64,000 bases of DNA, from positions 790,001 to 854,000 of the forward strand of contig NZ_CP117229.1 in assembly GCF_028596125.1 (NCBI RefSeq). The letters are read 5' to 3'. Shown here one piece after another: positions 34,906 to 44,553 of this stretch; the stretch's first letter is position 1, and every line of letters starts with the position of its first letter. The notes beneath the pieces were generated by a model. That model was not told the origin of the DNA and did no database searches. It was given only the letters and a program-made list of their open reading frames with translations. The position numbers and the translations under genes are program-made. This stretch comes from Listeria innocua. GTDB taxonomy: Bacteria > Bacillota > Bacilli > Lactobacillales > Listeriaceae.

Positions 34906-35226
34906 ATGGATTGGATATTTTTACTCGTAGCAGGTTTGTGTGAAATGGTCTTTGTTGTCATGCTGAAATTATCAGACGGATTTAAACGTCTCGGATTTGC
35001 GATACTCACCGTTATCTTTATGTCAGCGAGCTTCTTCTTATTATCTCTCGCACTTAAAACAATTCCGATTGGTACGGGTTATGCGATTTGGACCGGAATT
35101 GGGGCTGTTGGTAGTGTCACACTCGGAATGATTGTCTTTAAAGAGCGTAAGAGTGTTGGGAAACTGCTCTTCATTACGATGATTATTGCTGGCGTTGTCG
35201 GTCTAAAATTAACATCTGGTGTTTAA
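34906..35226 (+). CDS. Small multidrug resistance (SMR) protein, subunit 2
   Basis: A 106-residue four-helix SMR protein with Glu13 conserved (VAGLCEMVFVVMLKLSDGF) and the helix-3 block PIGTGYAIWTGIGAVGS. It lacks the Trp next to Glu13 that is present in subunit 1. It is last in the TetR-SMR-SMR operon and is followed by a long hairpin terminator. Confidence 0.88.
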   Translation: MDWIFLLVAGLCEMVFVVMLKLSDGFKRLGFAILTVIFMSASFFLLSLALKTIPIGTGYAIWTGIGAVGSVTLGMIVFKERKSVGKLLFITMIIAGVVGLKLTSGV

Positions 35227-35227
35227 A

Positions 35228-35309
35228 TAAAATAGGTTGAAAAAGATCTTTTTGGAATAAGAGCACGTCATTCTTATTCGAAAATGAAGATTTTTTCAAC
35301 CTATTTTTT
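35228..35309 (+). terminator. Long hairpin terminator after the SMR pair
   Basis: AAAATAGGTTGAAAAAGATC and GAAGATTTTTTCAACCTATT form a long, imperfect stem with a second inner pairing (GAATAAGA / TCTTATTC), ending in TTTTT. It is longer than a usual terminator. Confidence 0.7.
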
Positions 35310-35376
35310 AGTTATGTCTTTTCATCTTGCTAAAACATGGTAAAATAGATAAAGCGAATAATGACGGAGGGGTATT

Positions 35377-36489
35377 ATGAAAACCAAGTTAATTTTATTA
35401 TACGGTGGAAAATCTGCTGAACACGAGGTTTCTTTACAAACAGCATTTTCAGTAATCAATGCTTTAGATTTAGAAAAATTTGAAGCTGAACCAATATATA
35501 TTACAAATGAAGGTGAGTGGGTTCAAGGACCGCTACTTTCTGGAAAATTAGATTTTGTCGAGCAATTACGTTTCTCGGCTACAGATAGAGTGAAACTTGC
35601 TACAGCTGAATCAGAAAAATCAGAAGGGGAAGCAATTAGCCCAGCTGTTTTAGAAGCTGACGGACAAGAAACAGTTGTATTCCCACTTTTACATGGTCCA
35701 AACGGAGAAGATGGAACTGTTCAAGGCTTATTCGAAGTTTTAAATATTCCTTACGTTGGCAATGGTGTCCTAGCTTCATCAGCAGCAATGGATAAAATCG
35801 TGATGAAGAAAATTTTTGCAGATGCTGGTATTCCACAAGTTCCAGCAGTTGCGGTGCGTTTAATTGATTGGAAAAACTATCAAGAGGAAATGGTTACTGA
35901 AATGGAAGAAGTGCTTACATATCCAGTCTTCGTAAAACCAGCGAATCTTGGTTCAAGTGTTGGTATTAGTAAAGCAACGAATAAAACAGAATTAATTGAA
36001 GCGATGACAGAAGCATTTTTATACGACCGTCGTGTTGTTGTTGAACAAGGTGTGGTTGCTCGTGAGATCGAAATGGGCGTGCTTGGAAATGATACGCCAG
36101 TTTGCTCAGTTCCAGGAGAAATCTTGCCAGAAGGTGCAGTTGCTAAGTTTTATGATTACAAAGCAAAATATCAAGACAACAACACTGCATTAATTATTCC
36201 AACAGAAGTAGAACCGGAAATTTTAGAACAAATGAAAGAATATGCAGTTCAAGCTTTCTTAGGTCTTGATGCAAGCGGGCTCGTGCGTGCTGACTTTTTC
36301 TTAACGGAAGATAATCAGTTGTTCTTAAATGAAGTAAATACAATGCCTGGTTTCACACCATATAGCATGTATCCACTACTTTGGCAGGAAACTGGCTTAC
36401 CATACGGAGCGCTAATTGAACGATTAGTTGATTTGGCAAAAGAACGCCACGCAGCTAAAAATGCACTTAAATATAAATTAGAAGACTAA
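35377..36489 (+). CDS. ddl: D-alanine--D-alanine ligase
   Basis: This 370-residue ATP-grasp ligase joins two D-alanines for peptidoglycan precursors in the cytosol. Signatures: [17 protein letters not shown] at the N-terminus, [30 protein letters not shown] in the ATP-grasp domain, and [26 protein letters not shown] (catalytic and metal-binding Asp, Glu, Asn) near the C-terminus. Length is typical. It precedes murF, which uses its product; a hairpin lies between the two. Confidence 0.96.
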   Translation: MKTKLILLYGGKSAEHEVSLQTAFSVINALDLEKFEAEPIYITNEGEWVQGPLLSGKLDFVEQLRFSATDRVKLATAESEKSEGEAISPAVLEADGQETVVFPLLHGPNGEDGTVQGLFEVLNIPYVGNGVLASSAAMDKIVMKKIFADAGIPQVPAVAVRLIDWKNYQEEMVTEMEEVLTYPVFVKPANLGSSVGISKATNKTELIEAMTEAFLYDRRVVVEQGVVAREIEMGVLGNDTPVCSVPGEILPEGAVAKFYDYKAKYQDNNTALIIPTEVEPEILEQMKEYAVQAFLGLDASGLVRADFFLTEDNQLFLNEVNTMPGFTPYSMYPLLWQETGLPYGALIERLVDLAKERHAAKNALKYKLED

Positions 36490-36498
36490 AATAAACAA

Positions 36499-36532
36499 GA
36501 AAGCAGTTTTCAGATGCGGAAGCTGCTTTTTT
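36499..36532 (+). terminator. Weak terminator or attenuator between ddl and murF
   Basis: AAAGCAG / CTGCTTTTTT with a 17-nt loop gives a short stem and T run. Because murF has no obvious promoter of its own, partial readthrough is likely. Confidence 0.5.
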
Positions 36533-36552
36533 ATGGAAGAGAGCGATTTAAT

Positions 36553-37926
36553 TTGAAAAAAACAGTAGGCGAAGTAGTAGCAATGTTAGATAGTTCCATC
36601 CATGTAGATACATTTCGCGATGTCGTCATTACTGGCATTTGTTTTGACACAAGGCAAATAAAGTCAGGAGATTTATTTGTTCCGTTTGTAGGGAATTTAC
36701 GCGATGGACACGAATTCGTAAGTCAAGCACGAGAAATGGGAGCAGTGGCGACTTTTTGGCAAAAAGATGTACCCAATCCACCAACTGATTTCCCGGTTAT
36801 TTTAGTGGAAAATACTTTGCTAGCACTTCAAGAGCTGGCAGCGAAATATATTCAGCAAGTAAAACCTAAAGTAATTGCAATCACTGGCAGCAATGGGAAA
36901 ACGACCACAAAAGATATTATGGCAGCAATTGTTGAAACGACTTATAAAGTGCACTATACGGGCGGGAATTTTAATAATCATATTGGTTTACCTTATACTA
37001 TTTTAACGATGCCGGAAGATACAGAAGTGGCTGTACTTGAAATGGGGATGAATCATCGTCATGAAATCGAAGTGCTGTCAAAAATTGCAAAACCTGATAT
37101 TGCGATTATTACTAATATCGGCGAGGCTCATATTGAATACCTTGGTTCGCGTGAAGAAATTGCCAAAGCAAAACTCGAAATTACAGCAGGCCTAAATCCA
37201 AGCGGTATTTTAATTTATCCACATGAAGAAAACCTTCTTTTAGGAAACGTAGATGGCGATTTTAGACAACTAACTTTTGGTAAATCAGATGCAGCGGAAA
37301 TTTATCCGTTAGAAATTCGCGCTGAAGCAGAAGGGACCTCTTTTATAACAAACTGGGAGCCAGATTTAGAAATTTTTGTTCCGATTATTGGCGAGCATAA
37401 TGTTTTCAATACAATGGCGGCGATGCTTGCGGCAAGAGAAATTGGTATTGAAGGCGAAAAAATACAATCAGCACTTAAAAATATGGAACGTTCTAAAAGT
37501 CGTTTAGAATGGATAACGACCAAAAGCGGCGCACGTATTTTAAATGATGCTTACAATTCCAGCCCAACAGCGTTAAAAACAGTTTTAAAAACTTTTATGC
37601 ATATGGACTCAAAAGGTAAACCAAAATATTTAGTACTTGCAGATATGCTTGAATTAGGCGATTTGTCGACAAAACTACATCAAGAATCTGCTGAAGTACT
37701 AGAAAATGATACGATTGAGAAGATTTTCTTATACGGTGAAGCGATGAAAGCTTTCAAATCAGTGGCTGAGGCAAAAATTGGTCAGGGAAAAGTTCAACAT
37801 TTTGACACAAAGGAATCGCTTGAGACGGCGCTTCTTTCAGAAATAAATGGAAATGAATGGATACTGGTCAAAGGTTCTTACGGAATGGGCTTGAAAGATG
37901 TGGTAGAAAATCTTATTATTAAGTAA
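36553..37926 (+). CDS. murF: UDP-N-acetylmuramoyl-tripeptide--D-alanyl-D-alanine ligase
   Basis: This 457-residue Mur ligase adds D-Ala-D-Ala to the UDP-muramyl tripeptide. Signatures: GICFDTRQIKSGDLFVPF (substrate domain), the P-loop ITGSNGKTTTKD, GGNFNNHIGLPYTIL, EMGMNHRHEIE, and ILNDAYNSSPTALK in the C-terminal domain. The start is TTG 36553 after GGAAGAGAG; an earlier ATG at 36514 falls inside the upstream hairpin. The position after ddl matches the common ddl-murF pair of Firmicutes. Confidence 0.95.
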   Translation: MKKTVGEVVAMLDSSIHVDTFRDVVITGICFDTRQIKSGDLFVPFVGNLRDGHEFVSQAREMGAVATFWQKDVPNPPTDFPVILVENTLLALQELAAKYIQQVKPKVIAITGSNGKTTTKDIMAAIVETTYKVHYTGGNFNNHIGLPYTILTMPEDTEVAVLEMGMNHRHEIEVLSKIAKPDIAIITNIGEAHIEYLGSREEIAKAKLEITAGLNPSGILIYPHEENLLLGNVDGDFRQLTFGKSDAAEIYPLEIRAEAEGTSFITNWEPDLEIFVPIIGEHNVFNTMAAMLAAREIGIEGEKIQSALKNMERSKSRLEWITTKSGARILNDAYNSSPTALKTVLKTFMHMDSKGKPKYLVLADMLELGDLSTKLHQESAEVLENDTIEKIFLYGEAMKAFKSVAEAKIGQGKVQHFDTKESLETALLSEINGNEWILVKGSYGMGLKDVVENLIIK

Positions 37927-37992
37927 CGAATAAAATTGGACATATGATATTACCGATTAATTGGTAATAATTTGGACAGGAGGAAAGGCATA

Positions 37993-38706
37993 ATGGTTGC
38001 TTGTTTGTGTATTCATGGTTTTACTGGTTCGCCGTCCGAGGTGAAGCCGCTCGCTGACTATTTGCGAGAGCATACAGATTGGGATGTTTTAGCACCCACA
38101 TTACCTGGCCATGATCACCTGCGCCACTTAAAAAATGTGACGTATAAAGATTGGATTGTTTTTGTAGATAGCATTTTAAGTCAAATGTTAAAAGAAGACG
38201 ATGAAGTATATATTATTGGTTTTTCTATGGGCGGTTTGCTCGCAGGATGGCTTGCTAGGCATTATCCGGAAGTGAAAAAGCTGGTACTTCTAAGCACAGC
38301 TGTAAATGCGATGGAATGGCCACAAATTATCGAAAATTCCAAGCAAGTAATTACCGAAGCAAAAGAAGTCACGCTTAAAAACAGCCCGATGTTCAAACGC
38401 TATCAAAAGAAAGTAACTGAAACCCCGTGGACATCCACGCTTCAATTTAAAAAAATGGTCGCTCTTGCAAAACCAGTATTTGAACATATTGAAATTCCAA
38501 CTTTTATTGCACAAGGCAGTGCCGATCCTATTGTTCCTGCTGAAAAAAGTGTCAATTTTTTAATGGAAAGTATTCCAGGACCGAAAGAATTATTTATTCT
38601 AGAAGGTTCAAAACATGTGATTTGTCAGGATGAACAAGCAGATAAATTATTTGCAGCTGTTTTAACATTTTTACAAAAAGATGTAGCTGTACTAAATGCA
38701 AATTAA
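37993..38706 (+). CDS. Carboxylesterase, alpha/beta hydrolase
   Basis: The 237-residue protein is an alpha/beta hydrolase of the Est30/YvaK type, cleaving short-chain esters. The first strand is followed by the oxyanion motif IHGFTGSPSEVKPL. The nucleophile elbow is GFSMGG, the acid is in GSADPIV, and the histidine is in EGSKHVICQDE. The start is ATG 37993 after AGGAGGAAAGG. An inverted repeat (ATTACC / GGTAAT, 37949-37968) lies just upstream and may be regulatory. It ends at a shared terminator with the LacI gene. Confidence 0.9.
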   Translation: MVACLCIHGFTGSPSEVKPLADYLREHTDWDVLAPTLPGHDHLRHLKNVTYKDWIVFVDSILSQMLKEDDEVYIIGFSMGGLLAGWLARHYPEVKKLVLLSTAVNAMEWPQIIENSKQVITEAKEVTLKNSPMFKRYQKKVTETPWTSTLQFKKMVALAKPVFEHIEIPTFIAQGSADPIVPAEKSVNFLMESIPGPKELFILEGSKHVICQDEQADKLFAAVLTFLQKDVAVLNAN

Positions 38707-38746
38707 AAAAACCGATTCAGCTCTCAGTTGCTGAATCGGTTTTTTT
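38704..38746. terminator. Bidirectional terminator between esterase and LacI genes
   Basis: AAAAAAACCGATTCAGC / GCTGAATCGGTTTTTTT, with T runs on both strands. Confidence 0.88.
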
Positions 38747-39742
38747 GTTTTCGCCAACAGAATCTCGGGCTATTAAATTAGTCGCAAGTGCCAGATGAAC
38801 AAAGCCTTCATCTGGTTTTCTTACGCGATTATACATAAGTTCCACTGCTTTTTCGCCCATAAACGAAAGATTGGTACACATTGTCGTAAGTGGGGGATTG
38901 CTAAGTACCGTAAATTCGGTGTTATCAAAACAAATAATCGATAAGTCTTTCGGAATATTATATCCTTTTGATTGCAAATAAGTATTTAAAATAAATCCAA
39001 GACCTGAATTAACGCAAAACCAAGCAGTTGGAAGTTCATCTAGCTCGTCTAACGTCCGGTATAGTGTCGTTTGTTCTTCTTTAATTCGTGTAATGGCATA
39101 TTTTTCATTAAAAGGAATCTGATGATACTGCAATGCTTTTTTGTATCCTTCAAAGCGTTCCTCATAACTTGGAGAAAAAGTAGTATCACCAAGAAAACCG
39201 ATTTTTTGATGTTTATTTTCGATTAAAAATTCGACTGCCGTGAAAGCACCGTCTTTATTTTGGCTAATAACGGCATCGGCTTTTAAATGTGGATCGTGAT
39301 GATCAATTAGTACCACTGGCATACCAAGTTCAATCACTTTCTTACTGTAAGCTGTATTAATATGCGATAGCAAGAAAATCCCTGTCCAGTTTTCCGTTGT
39401 TAGTTGCTCAGGAAGTTGATTCTTTTCTGCCTCCTCATCAGTCACTGGAAAAATAATTAATTCCGCTTGGTGAGCAATGATGCTTTGTTTCATATTATCA
39501 ATAATTTCGCCAAAAAAACTACGTTGTGATAAGGCGAATGAAGTTGCTAAAAGTGCGAATTTTTCTTTCACGACTTCTCGTGCGATTTCTTTTTTATATT
39601 TATAACCTAATTCATCAGCCATTTTAAAAACAGCCAATTTAGTTTGCTCGCTGACCCCGTTTTTATTACCTAAAGCTTGTGAAACTGAATTTTTCGTTAT
39701 ATTTAGCCTGTCAGCAATATCTTGCATTGTAACTTTCTTCAT
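38717..39742 (-). CDS. LacI-family transcriptional regulator
   Basis: The 341-residue protein has the LacI helix-turn-helix (MQDIADRLNITKNSVSQALGN, residues ~5-25), a hinge, and a periplasmic-binding-like sugar domain (GIFLLSHINTAYSKKV, IGFLGDTTFSPSYEERFEGY, ICFDNTEF). It is divergent from the sugar ABC-transporter operon, whose promoter holds a LacI-type operator. It is probably a repressor of that operon, released by the imported oligosaccharide or a breakdown product. Confidence 0.9.
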   Translation of the reverse strand: MKKVTMQDIADRLNITKNSVSQALGNKNGVSEQTKLAVFKMADELGYKYKKEIAREVVKEKFALLATSFALSQRSFFGEIIDNMKQSIIAHQAELIIFPVTDEEAEKNQLPEQLTTENWTGIFLLSHINTAYSKKVIELGMPVVLIDHHDPHLKADAVISQNKDGAFTAVEFLIENKHQKIGFLGDTTFSPSYEERFEGYKKALQYHQIPFNEKYAITRIKEEQTTLYRTLDELDELPTAWFCVNSGLGFILNTYLQSKGYNIPKDLSIICFDNTEFTVLSNPPLTTMCTNLSFMGEKAVELMYNRVRKPDEGFVHLALATNLIARDSVGENKKTDSATES

Positions 39743-39901
39743 GCTTCCCCCTCCGTTTTCCTCTGTTTATTCTATTATAGAAGTTAATTCACAAAATAGC
39801 AAAAATTTTATAATTAAAAAGTAATGTTAAAAGTAATTTTTATGATTTTTGATAGTAAATGCTTAAAACGTTTATAATAAAAGAATTTATAAAAGTAATT
39901 A

Positions 39902-39950
39902 TTGACATTACAAAAATGTAATGTGATAATGTAATCGTAATCAAGCGCTT
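39902..39950 (+). promoter_or_regulatory. Promoter and LacI-type operator of the sugar operon
   Basis: TTGACA (39902-39907), a 17-bp spacer and GATAAT (39925-39930) form a near-consensus sigma-A promoter. TCAAGCGCTTACA (core palindrome AAGCGCTT, 39943-39950) lies just downstream, across the expected start of transcription, which is ideal for repression by a LacI-family protein. The site also partly matches a CcpA cre box. Confidence 0.75.
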
Positions 39951-39986
39951 ACAATTACAAAAAGTGGAATTAGGAGGATTATTGAT

Positions 39987-41309
39987 ATGAAGATTAGAAA
40001 AATTGCTATTGCGGCTCTTAGTGTTGCGGTTGCTGGCTCATTACTAACTGCTTGTGGCGGTGGAGGAAACAAAAGTGGAGACGATAACGGTAAAACAAAA
40101 GTAACGTTTTGGGCAGCTCCAAATCCAACTCAAGTAAAATATTGGGATGAAATGGCAAAAGCATATGAAAAAGAAAACCCAGATGTAACGGTTGAAGTTT
40201 CCCAAATGAAAGAAAGCCCATCATCAGAAGCGACAATTCAATCAGCTATCGCCTCTAAAACGGCACCAACTATGTCTGAAAATATCAATCGTAGTTTCGC
40301 TGCACAATTAGCAGATAGTAAAGCTATTGTACCTTTGAACGATGTAAAAGGTCTCGATGATGTTGTAAAAGAAAGAAAAATGAGCGAAACAATGGATTCT
40401 TGGAAATTCTCTGATGGCAATCAATATGTGCTACCTGTATACTCCAATCCAATTCTTTTTGCTTGGCGTTTAGATACATTAAAAGAACTTGGCTATGATG
40501 CTCCACCAAAAACATATAGTGAAGCACTTGAAGTTGGTAAAAAATTAAAAGCGAAATATCCAGATAAAGTACTTTGGGCTAAAGGTGATTTATCTGACCC
40601 AACAGCATGGATGCGCTGGTTTGATTTCTTCCCACTGTATGATGCAGCTTCAAAAGGAAATGCATTTGTTGAAGATGGCAAATTAGTTGCAGACGATAAA
40701 GCTGGAACAGAACTGTTAACCTTCATGTCCGAATTGCAAAAAAATAAATTACTCCTTGCAAGTAAAGCAACAGATCCATTTGAAACAGGAACAAGTATCA
40801 TGGCAGACAACGGCCCGTGGACTTTCCCTAACTGGGATGAAAAATTCCCAGAACTTAAATATAACGAAAACTACGCAATAACTGCACCACTTGTACCAGA
40901 CAGCATGGCAAATGAGAAAAATATTGCTACTTATGCTGATTCAAAAGGGGTTGTAATGTACGCTCAAGCAACAGATAAAGAAAAAGAAGCGGCAATGGAC
41001 TTCTTGAAATTCGTTTATAACGACGATAAAAATGATTTGAAATTCCTTGAAACTACTAATTTAATTCCAGCACGTGACGATGCAACTGAAAATGAAGCTT
41101 TCACAGCATTCTTTAAAGAAAATCCAGAATTAGAAGTATATGCAGCAAATGTGCCGTATAGCATTCCAGCGATGGATGATGCGAAATACAATGATATTCA
41201 ACAAGTTCTTGGAGAAGAAGCTTGGAATCCAATTGTACGCGGGGAGAAAAAACCTGATAAAGCTTGGTCTGACATGAAGAAAGCGGAGGACGGGGTGCTT
41301 CAAAAATGA
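39987..41309 (+). CDS. Sugar ABC transporter substrate-binding lipoprotein
   Basis: The 440-residue protein has a lipoprotein signal with lipobox LLTACGGG (Cys23), followed by an extracytoplasmic family 1 binding domain (KVTFWAAPNPTQVKYWDEMAKAY, spanning residues ~40-62). It binds a sugar or oligosaccharide outside the membrane. It is first in an operon of two permeases, a GH13, a DUF1861 protein, a GH130 phosphorylase and a phosphohexomutase. It overlaps the next gene by four bases. The chemistry of the downstream enzymes suggests that the ligand may contain mannose or glucose. No ATPase is in the operon; a shared MsmX-type ATPase elsewhere is usual for this class. Confidence 0.92.
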   Translation: MKIRKIAIAALSVAVAGSLLTACGGGGNKSGDDNGKTKVTFWAAPNPTQVKYWDEMAKAYEKENPDVTVEVSQMKESPSSEATIQSAIASKTAPTMSENINRSFAAQLADSKAIVPLNDVKGLDDVVKERKMSETMDSWKFSDGNQYVLPVYSNPILFAWRLDTLKELGYDAPPKTYSEALEVGKKLKAKYPDKVLWAKGDLSDPTAWMRWFDFFPLYDAASKGNAFVEDGKLVADDKAGTELLTFMSELQKNKLLLASKATDPFETGTSIMADNGPWTFPNWDEKFPELKYNENYAITAPLVPDSMANEKNIATYADSKGVVMYAQATDKEKEAAMDFLKFVYNDDKNDLKFLETTNLIPARDDATENEAFTAFFKENPELEVYAANVPYSIPAMDDAKYNDIQQVLGEEAWNPIVRGEKKPDKAWSDMKKAEDGVLQK

Positions 41310-42184
41310 AGCGGCGAAATAACAAATTGGGCTGGTCATTTACCAGCCCGTATCTCATATTCACAGCGGTATTTTTCTTAGTACCGCTAATTTGGTCAAT
41401 TTGGTTGTCGGTGACCGATTGGAACATGATGAGTCCGGAAATCAATTTTGTTGGTTTGGAAAATTTTATTAAAGCTTTTACTAGTCCGGCAGTTCGAGCA
41501 GCCTTTTTTGTCACTTATAAATTTTTAATTGTGTTTGTTCCGATGGCGTTAATTATTTCGATGATTGTCGCAGTACTTGTAAACGGACTACCGAAGTTTA
41601 AAGGACTATATTTAGTGGCGTTTTTCCTACCATACTTGTCCTCAGGTGTTGTTACTTCACTAATTGTGCAAGGTTTACTTTCGTATAACAGTGCTCTAAA
41701 TGTGTTTTTACGTGGGCATTTTGGTTGGGATATTGATTGGCTTGGGACGCCGATGTCGGCACTTGTCATTATTTCGCTAATGATTGCATGGAAAATGTCT
41801 GGTTATTATGCGCTTATTTTAATTTCTGGACTCGCTAGTATTAACCATGAAATTTATGAAGCAGCAGCAATGGACGGCTCTGGTCGCTTTAGAACCTTTT
41901 GGAAAGTTACCGTTCCGATGCTCTATCCAGCTTTATTTACCGTGATTGTTTTAGCGGTAGGTGTTAGTTTTGGGATTTTCACCGAAGTATACCAACTAAC
42001 TGGCGGTGGCCCAAATTTTGCAACGAACACATGGCAAATGGAGATTTTCAACCAAGCATTCGTTAACTTGAATTCTGGTTATGCTTCAGCGATTTCTCTT
42101 ATGGCTGCTACTGTAACGTTCGCATCAATTGGAGTTATTAAGAAAATGCTTGAGAAATGGGGTCAAAGAAATGGTTGGACATAA
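41306..42184 (+). CDS. Sugar ABC transporter permease (MalF type)
   Basis: The 292-residue protein has six membrane helices and the family 1 permease loop for ATPase contact (EAAAMDGSGRFRTFWKVTVPML, residues ~190-211). It forms the transmembrane channel with the next gene's product. Its start overlaps the binding-protein stop, and its end overlaps the second permease start by 14 bases. Confidence 0.92.
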   Translation: MKRRNNKLGWSFTSPYLIFTAVFFLVPLIWSIWLSVTDWNMMSPEINFVGLENFIKAFTSPAVRAAFFVTYKFLIVFVPMALIISMIVAVLVNGLPKFKGLYLVAFFLPYLSSGVVTSLIVQGLLSYNSALNVFLRGHFGWDIDWLGTPMSALVIISLMIAWKMSGYYALILISGLASINHEIYEAAAMDGSGRFRTFWKVTVPMLYPALFTVIVLAVGVSFGIFTEVYQLTGGGPNFATNTWQMEIFNQAFVNLNSGYASAISLMAATVTFASIGVIKKMLEKWGQRNGWT

Positions 42185-43004
42185 TAGTAAAGCGGGAAAA
42201 ATTGTTCGCTATATACTGACAACATTGCTCATGTTAGTTATGATTTATCCGTTTATTTATCTCGTATTAAATTCATTTGCAGCTTGGGATCAAGTAGATA
42301 AAAAGCTCATTCCGACTGAATTTACCACTCGTTCTTGGGATTGGCTGTTTGGGAATTCAGTGGTTGCGGCGCCTGCTCCGTGGATTCACGCCTTTATTAA
42401 TACCATTATTGTTTCCACGATTGCGACAGGGTTAATGTTACTTTTTGGCTTAATGGTCGGCTATGCACTCGCAAAAGTTGATTTTAAGGGTAAAAAAATT
42501 GTTAATAATGCGATTTTATTCCAAATGTTTTTCCCGGCGATTATTTTGCTGATTCCGCAATTTTTAATGATTACGGACTTTGGGTTACTTGATACGTACG
42601 CTGGAATGATTATTCCGACCATGCTTAGTTTATGGGCCGTATTTATGTATACCAACTTTTTTAAAGCGATTCCAGATACTTTAATTGAAGCAGCAAAATT
42701 GGATGGTGCGAGTGATTTGAAAATTCTATTTCGGGTTGTACTTCCGATGTCCAAATCAATCACTACAGTTATCTTTTTATTCCTGTTCACAGACAGATGG
42801 ACGAATTTACTTTGGGATATGCTTGTAACGAAGAGTGATGGAACGGTAACGCTGAATGTACTAATTTCGCAAATGTTCGGACCGTATGCAACTTATCCAG
42901 GTCCAATGTATGCAGCTTCTGTACTACTCACATTGCCACTAATTATTCTATTTTTATTCTTCTCAAAGAAATTCCAAGAAGGAATGCAATTTACTTTGAA
43001 ATAA
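42171..43004 (+). CDS. Sugar ABC transporter permease (MalG type)
   Basis: The 277-residue protein has six membrane helices and the EAA loop EAAKLDGASDLKILFRVVLPMS. I chose ATG 42171, which overlaps the preceding gene; an earlier in-frame TTG at 42129 lies well inside the first permease. AAATGGGGTCAAAG includes a weak ribosome binding site, consistent with translational coupling. Confidence 0.9.
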   Translation: MVGHNSKAGKIVRYILTTLLMLVMIYPFIYLVLNSFAAWDQVDKKLIPTEFTTRSWDWLFGNSVVAAPAPWIHAFINTIIVSTIATGLMLLFGLMVGYALAKVDFKGKKIVNNAILFQMFFPAIILLIPQFLMITDFGLLDTYAGMIIPTMLSLWAVFMYTNFFKAIPDTLIEAAKLDGASDLKILFRVVLPMSKSITTVIFLFLFTDRWTNLLWDMLVTKSDGTVTLNVLISQMFGPYATYPGPMYAASVLLTLPLIILFLFFSKKFQEGMQFTLK

Positions 43005-43019
43005 AAGGAGCGACTGAAC

Positions 43020-44552
43020 TTGGAATTTTGGCGAGGTAGTGTTTTTTATGAAATTTATATGAAATCATTTCAAGATAGTAATGGTGATGGTTTAGGTGAT
43101 TTTAAAGGATTGACTAGTAGATTAGATTATTTGGTAGATTTAGGGGTTGATGGCATTTGGCTCACTCCATTTTATCCTTCACCACAAGTGGATAATGGCT
43201 ACGATGTTTCGGATTACTGTGATATAAATCCAGATTACGGTAATATGGCTGATTTTCGAGAATTCATGAAAGCAGCAGACGCGCGAGGCATAAAAGTGAT
43301 TATTGACTTAGTTTTAAATCATTCTTCGACGGAGCACGCGTGGTTTAAGGAGTCGCGGAGTAGCAAAACAAATCCTAAACGAGATTATTATATTTGGCGT
43401 GAAAAACCAAATAATTGGGAGTCGTTTTTTGGTGGCTCAGCTTGGGAGCTTGATAAACTTACTGGTGAATATTATTATCACAGTTTTGCAAAGGAACAAG
43501 CTGATCTTAACTGGGCGAATCCGGCTGTTCGCGCTGAAATCGAGCAAGTTTTAGCATTTTGGTTAAATGAAGGCGTGGCAGGATTCAGGTTAGACGTGAT
43601 TAATAATTTAACGCTAGTACTTGAGTTCCCAGATAATCCAGTTGTAGATAATGAAATGGAGCATGTTTATGATCGAAATCAACAAGGACTCGAACAAGCT
43701 TTAGAGCAGATTGCTGCTTTTTGTCGCAAAGAGCGAGAGGTATTTTTAGTAGGTGAAATTAGTTCTGATAAATTGCCAGAAATTGCGAAATATAGTTCGA
43801 AAACAATGCTTGATGTTACCTTTAATTTTAATTTTGGAAGTGTCGAACTGCTTGATGCGCAATCGGTATTTACTACTTTAAATGAAATGGAAACAGCATT
43901 ACAAGAGGGACAATGGCCAACGCTTTTCTTTGGTAGCCACGATATGAGTCGATTTACAACACGACTTTCAAACGGAAACTTGTCCAAAACGAAACTGTTA
44001 GCGTTTTTAATGTTAACTGCTAAAGGGATACCGTTTATTTATTATGGCGAGGAAGTGGGGATGCCAGATTTAACCTTTTCCTCTGTGGAAGAAATGCGTG
44101 ATATTCAAGGGACTGCAGCTTATTATCAAGCGTTACAAGCTGGTTCAGATGGACAAAGTGCACTTGAACTTGCGATAAATAAAACGCGCGATAAAGCACG
44201 CGGCCCGATGGTATTTCCAGATGGGAAGCCATTTACAACCGGTCAACCCTGGATTAAAATGGCTAGTTTAAATGAGGAAGATGCATTATCAATGTGGCAT
44301 TTTTACCAAGCTTTACTCGCTTTTAGAAAAGGTCATGATTTTAAAGAAAAAGAATACTCGTCATTAACGCTAGACGGTGAAACACTTAGCTATCAGCGCG
44401 GGGAATTCTTATTTTTACTGCATTTTGGTGAGACAGAGGTGACATATCCACTTCAAGGGAAATCAGAGCTTGTTTTTGGAGATGCGGAAATGTTAGAAGC
44501 TGGCATTAAGATGGGAGCGTATACTGGAATTGCGCTCAGAGTGGAGGATTAA
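43020..44552 (+). CDS. GH13 alpha-glucosidase-family enzyme
   Basis: The 510-residue protein is a glycoside hydrolase family 13 enzyme. The four conserved regions are visible: DLVLNHSS (region I), GFRLDVINN with nucleophile Asp192, FLVGEISSD with acid/base Glu246, and FFGSHDMSRF with Asp308. The sequence style is of oligo-1,6-glucosidase or trehalose-type subfamilies. It lacks a signal peptide and acts in the cytosol on imported sugar. The GTG/TTG-poor start region gives TTG 43020, after AAAGGAG. The substrate is not clear; the neighbouring GH130 phosphorylase suggests mixed mannose/glucose saccharides. Confidence 0.9.
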   Translation: MEFWRGSVFYEIYMKSFQDSNGDGLGDFKGLTSRLDYLVDLGVDGIWLTPFYPSPQVDNGYDVSDYCDINPDYGNMADFREFMKAADARGIKVIIDLVLNHSSTEHAWFKESRSSKTNPKRDYYIWREKPNNWESFFGGSAWELDKLTGEYYYHSFAKEQADLNWANPAVRAEIEQVLAFWLNEGVAGFRLDVINNLTLVLEFPDNPVVDNEMEHVYDRNQQGLEQALEQIAAFCRKEREVFLVGEISSDKLPEIAKYSSKTMLDVTFNFNFGSVELLDAQSVFTTLNEMETALQEGQWPTLFFGSHDMSRFTTRLSNGNLSKTKLLAFLMLTAKGIPFIYYGEEVGMPDLTFSSVEEMRDIQGTAAYYQALQAGSDGQSALELAINKTRDKARGPMVFPDGKPFTTGQPWIKMASLNEEDALSMWHFYQALLAFRKGHDFKEKEYSSLTLDGETLSYQRGEFLFLLHFGETEVTYPLQGKSELVFGDAEMLEAGIKMGAYTGIALRVED

Positions 44553-44553
44553 C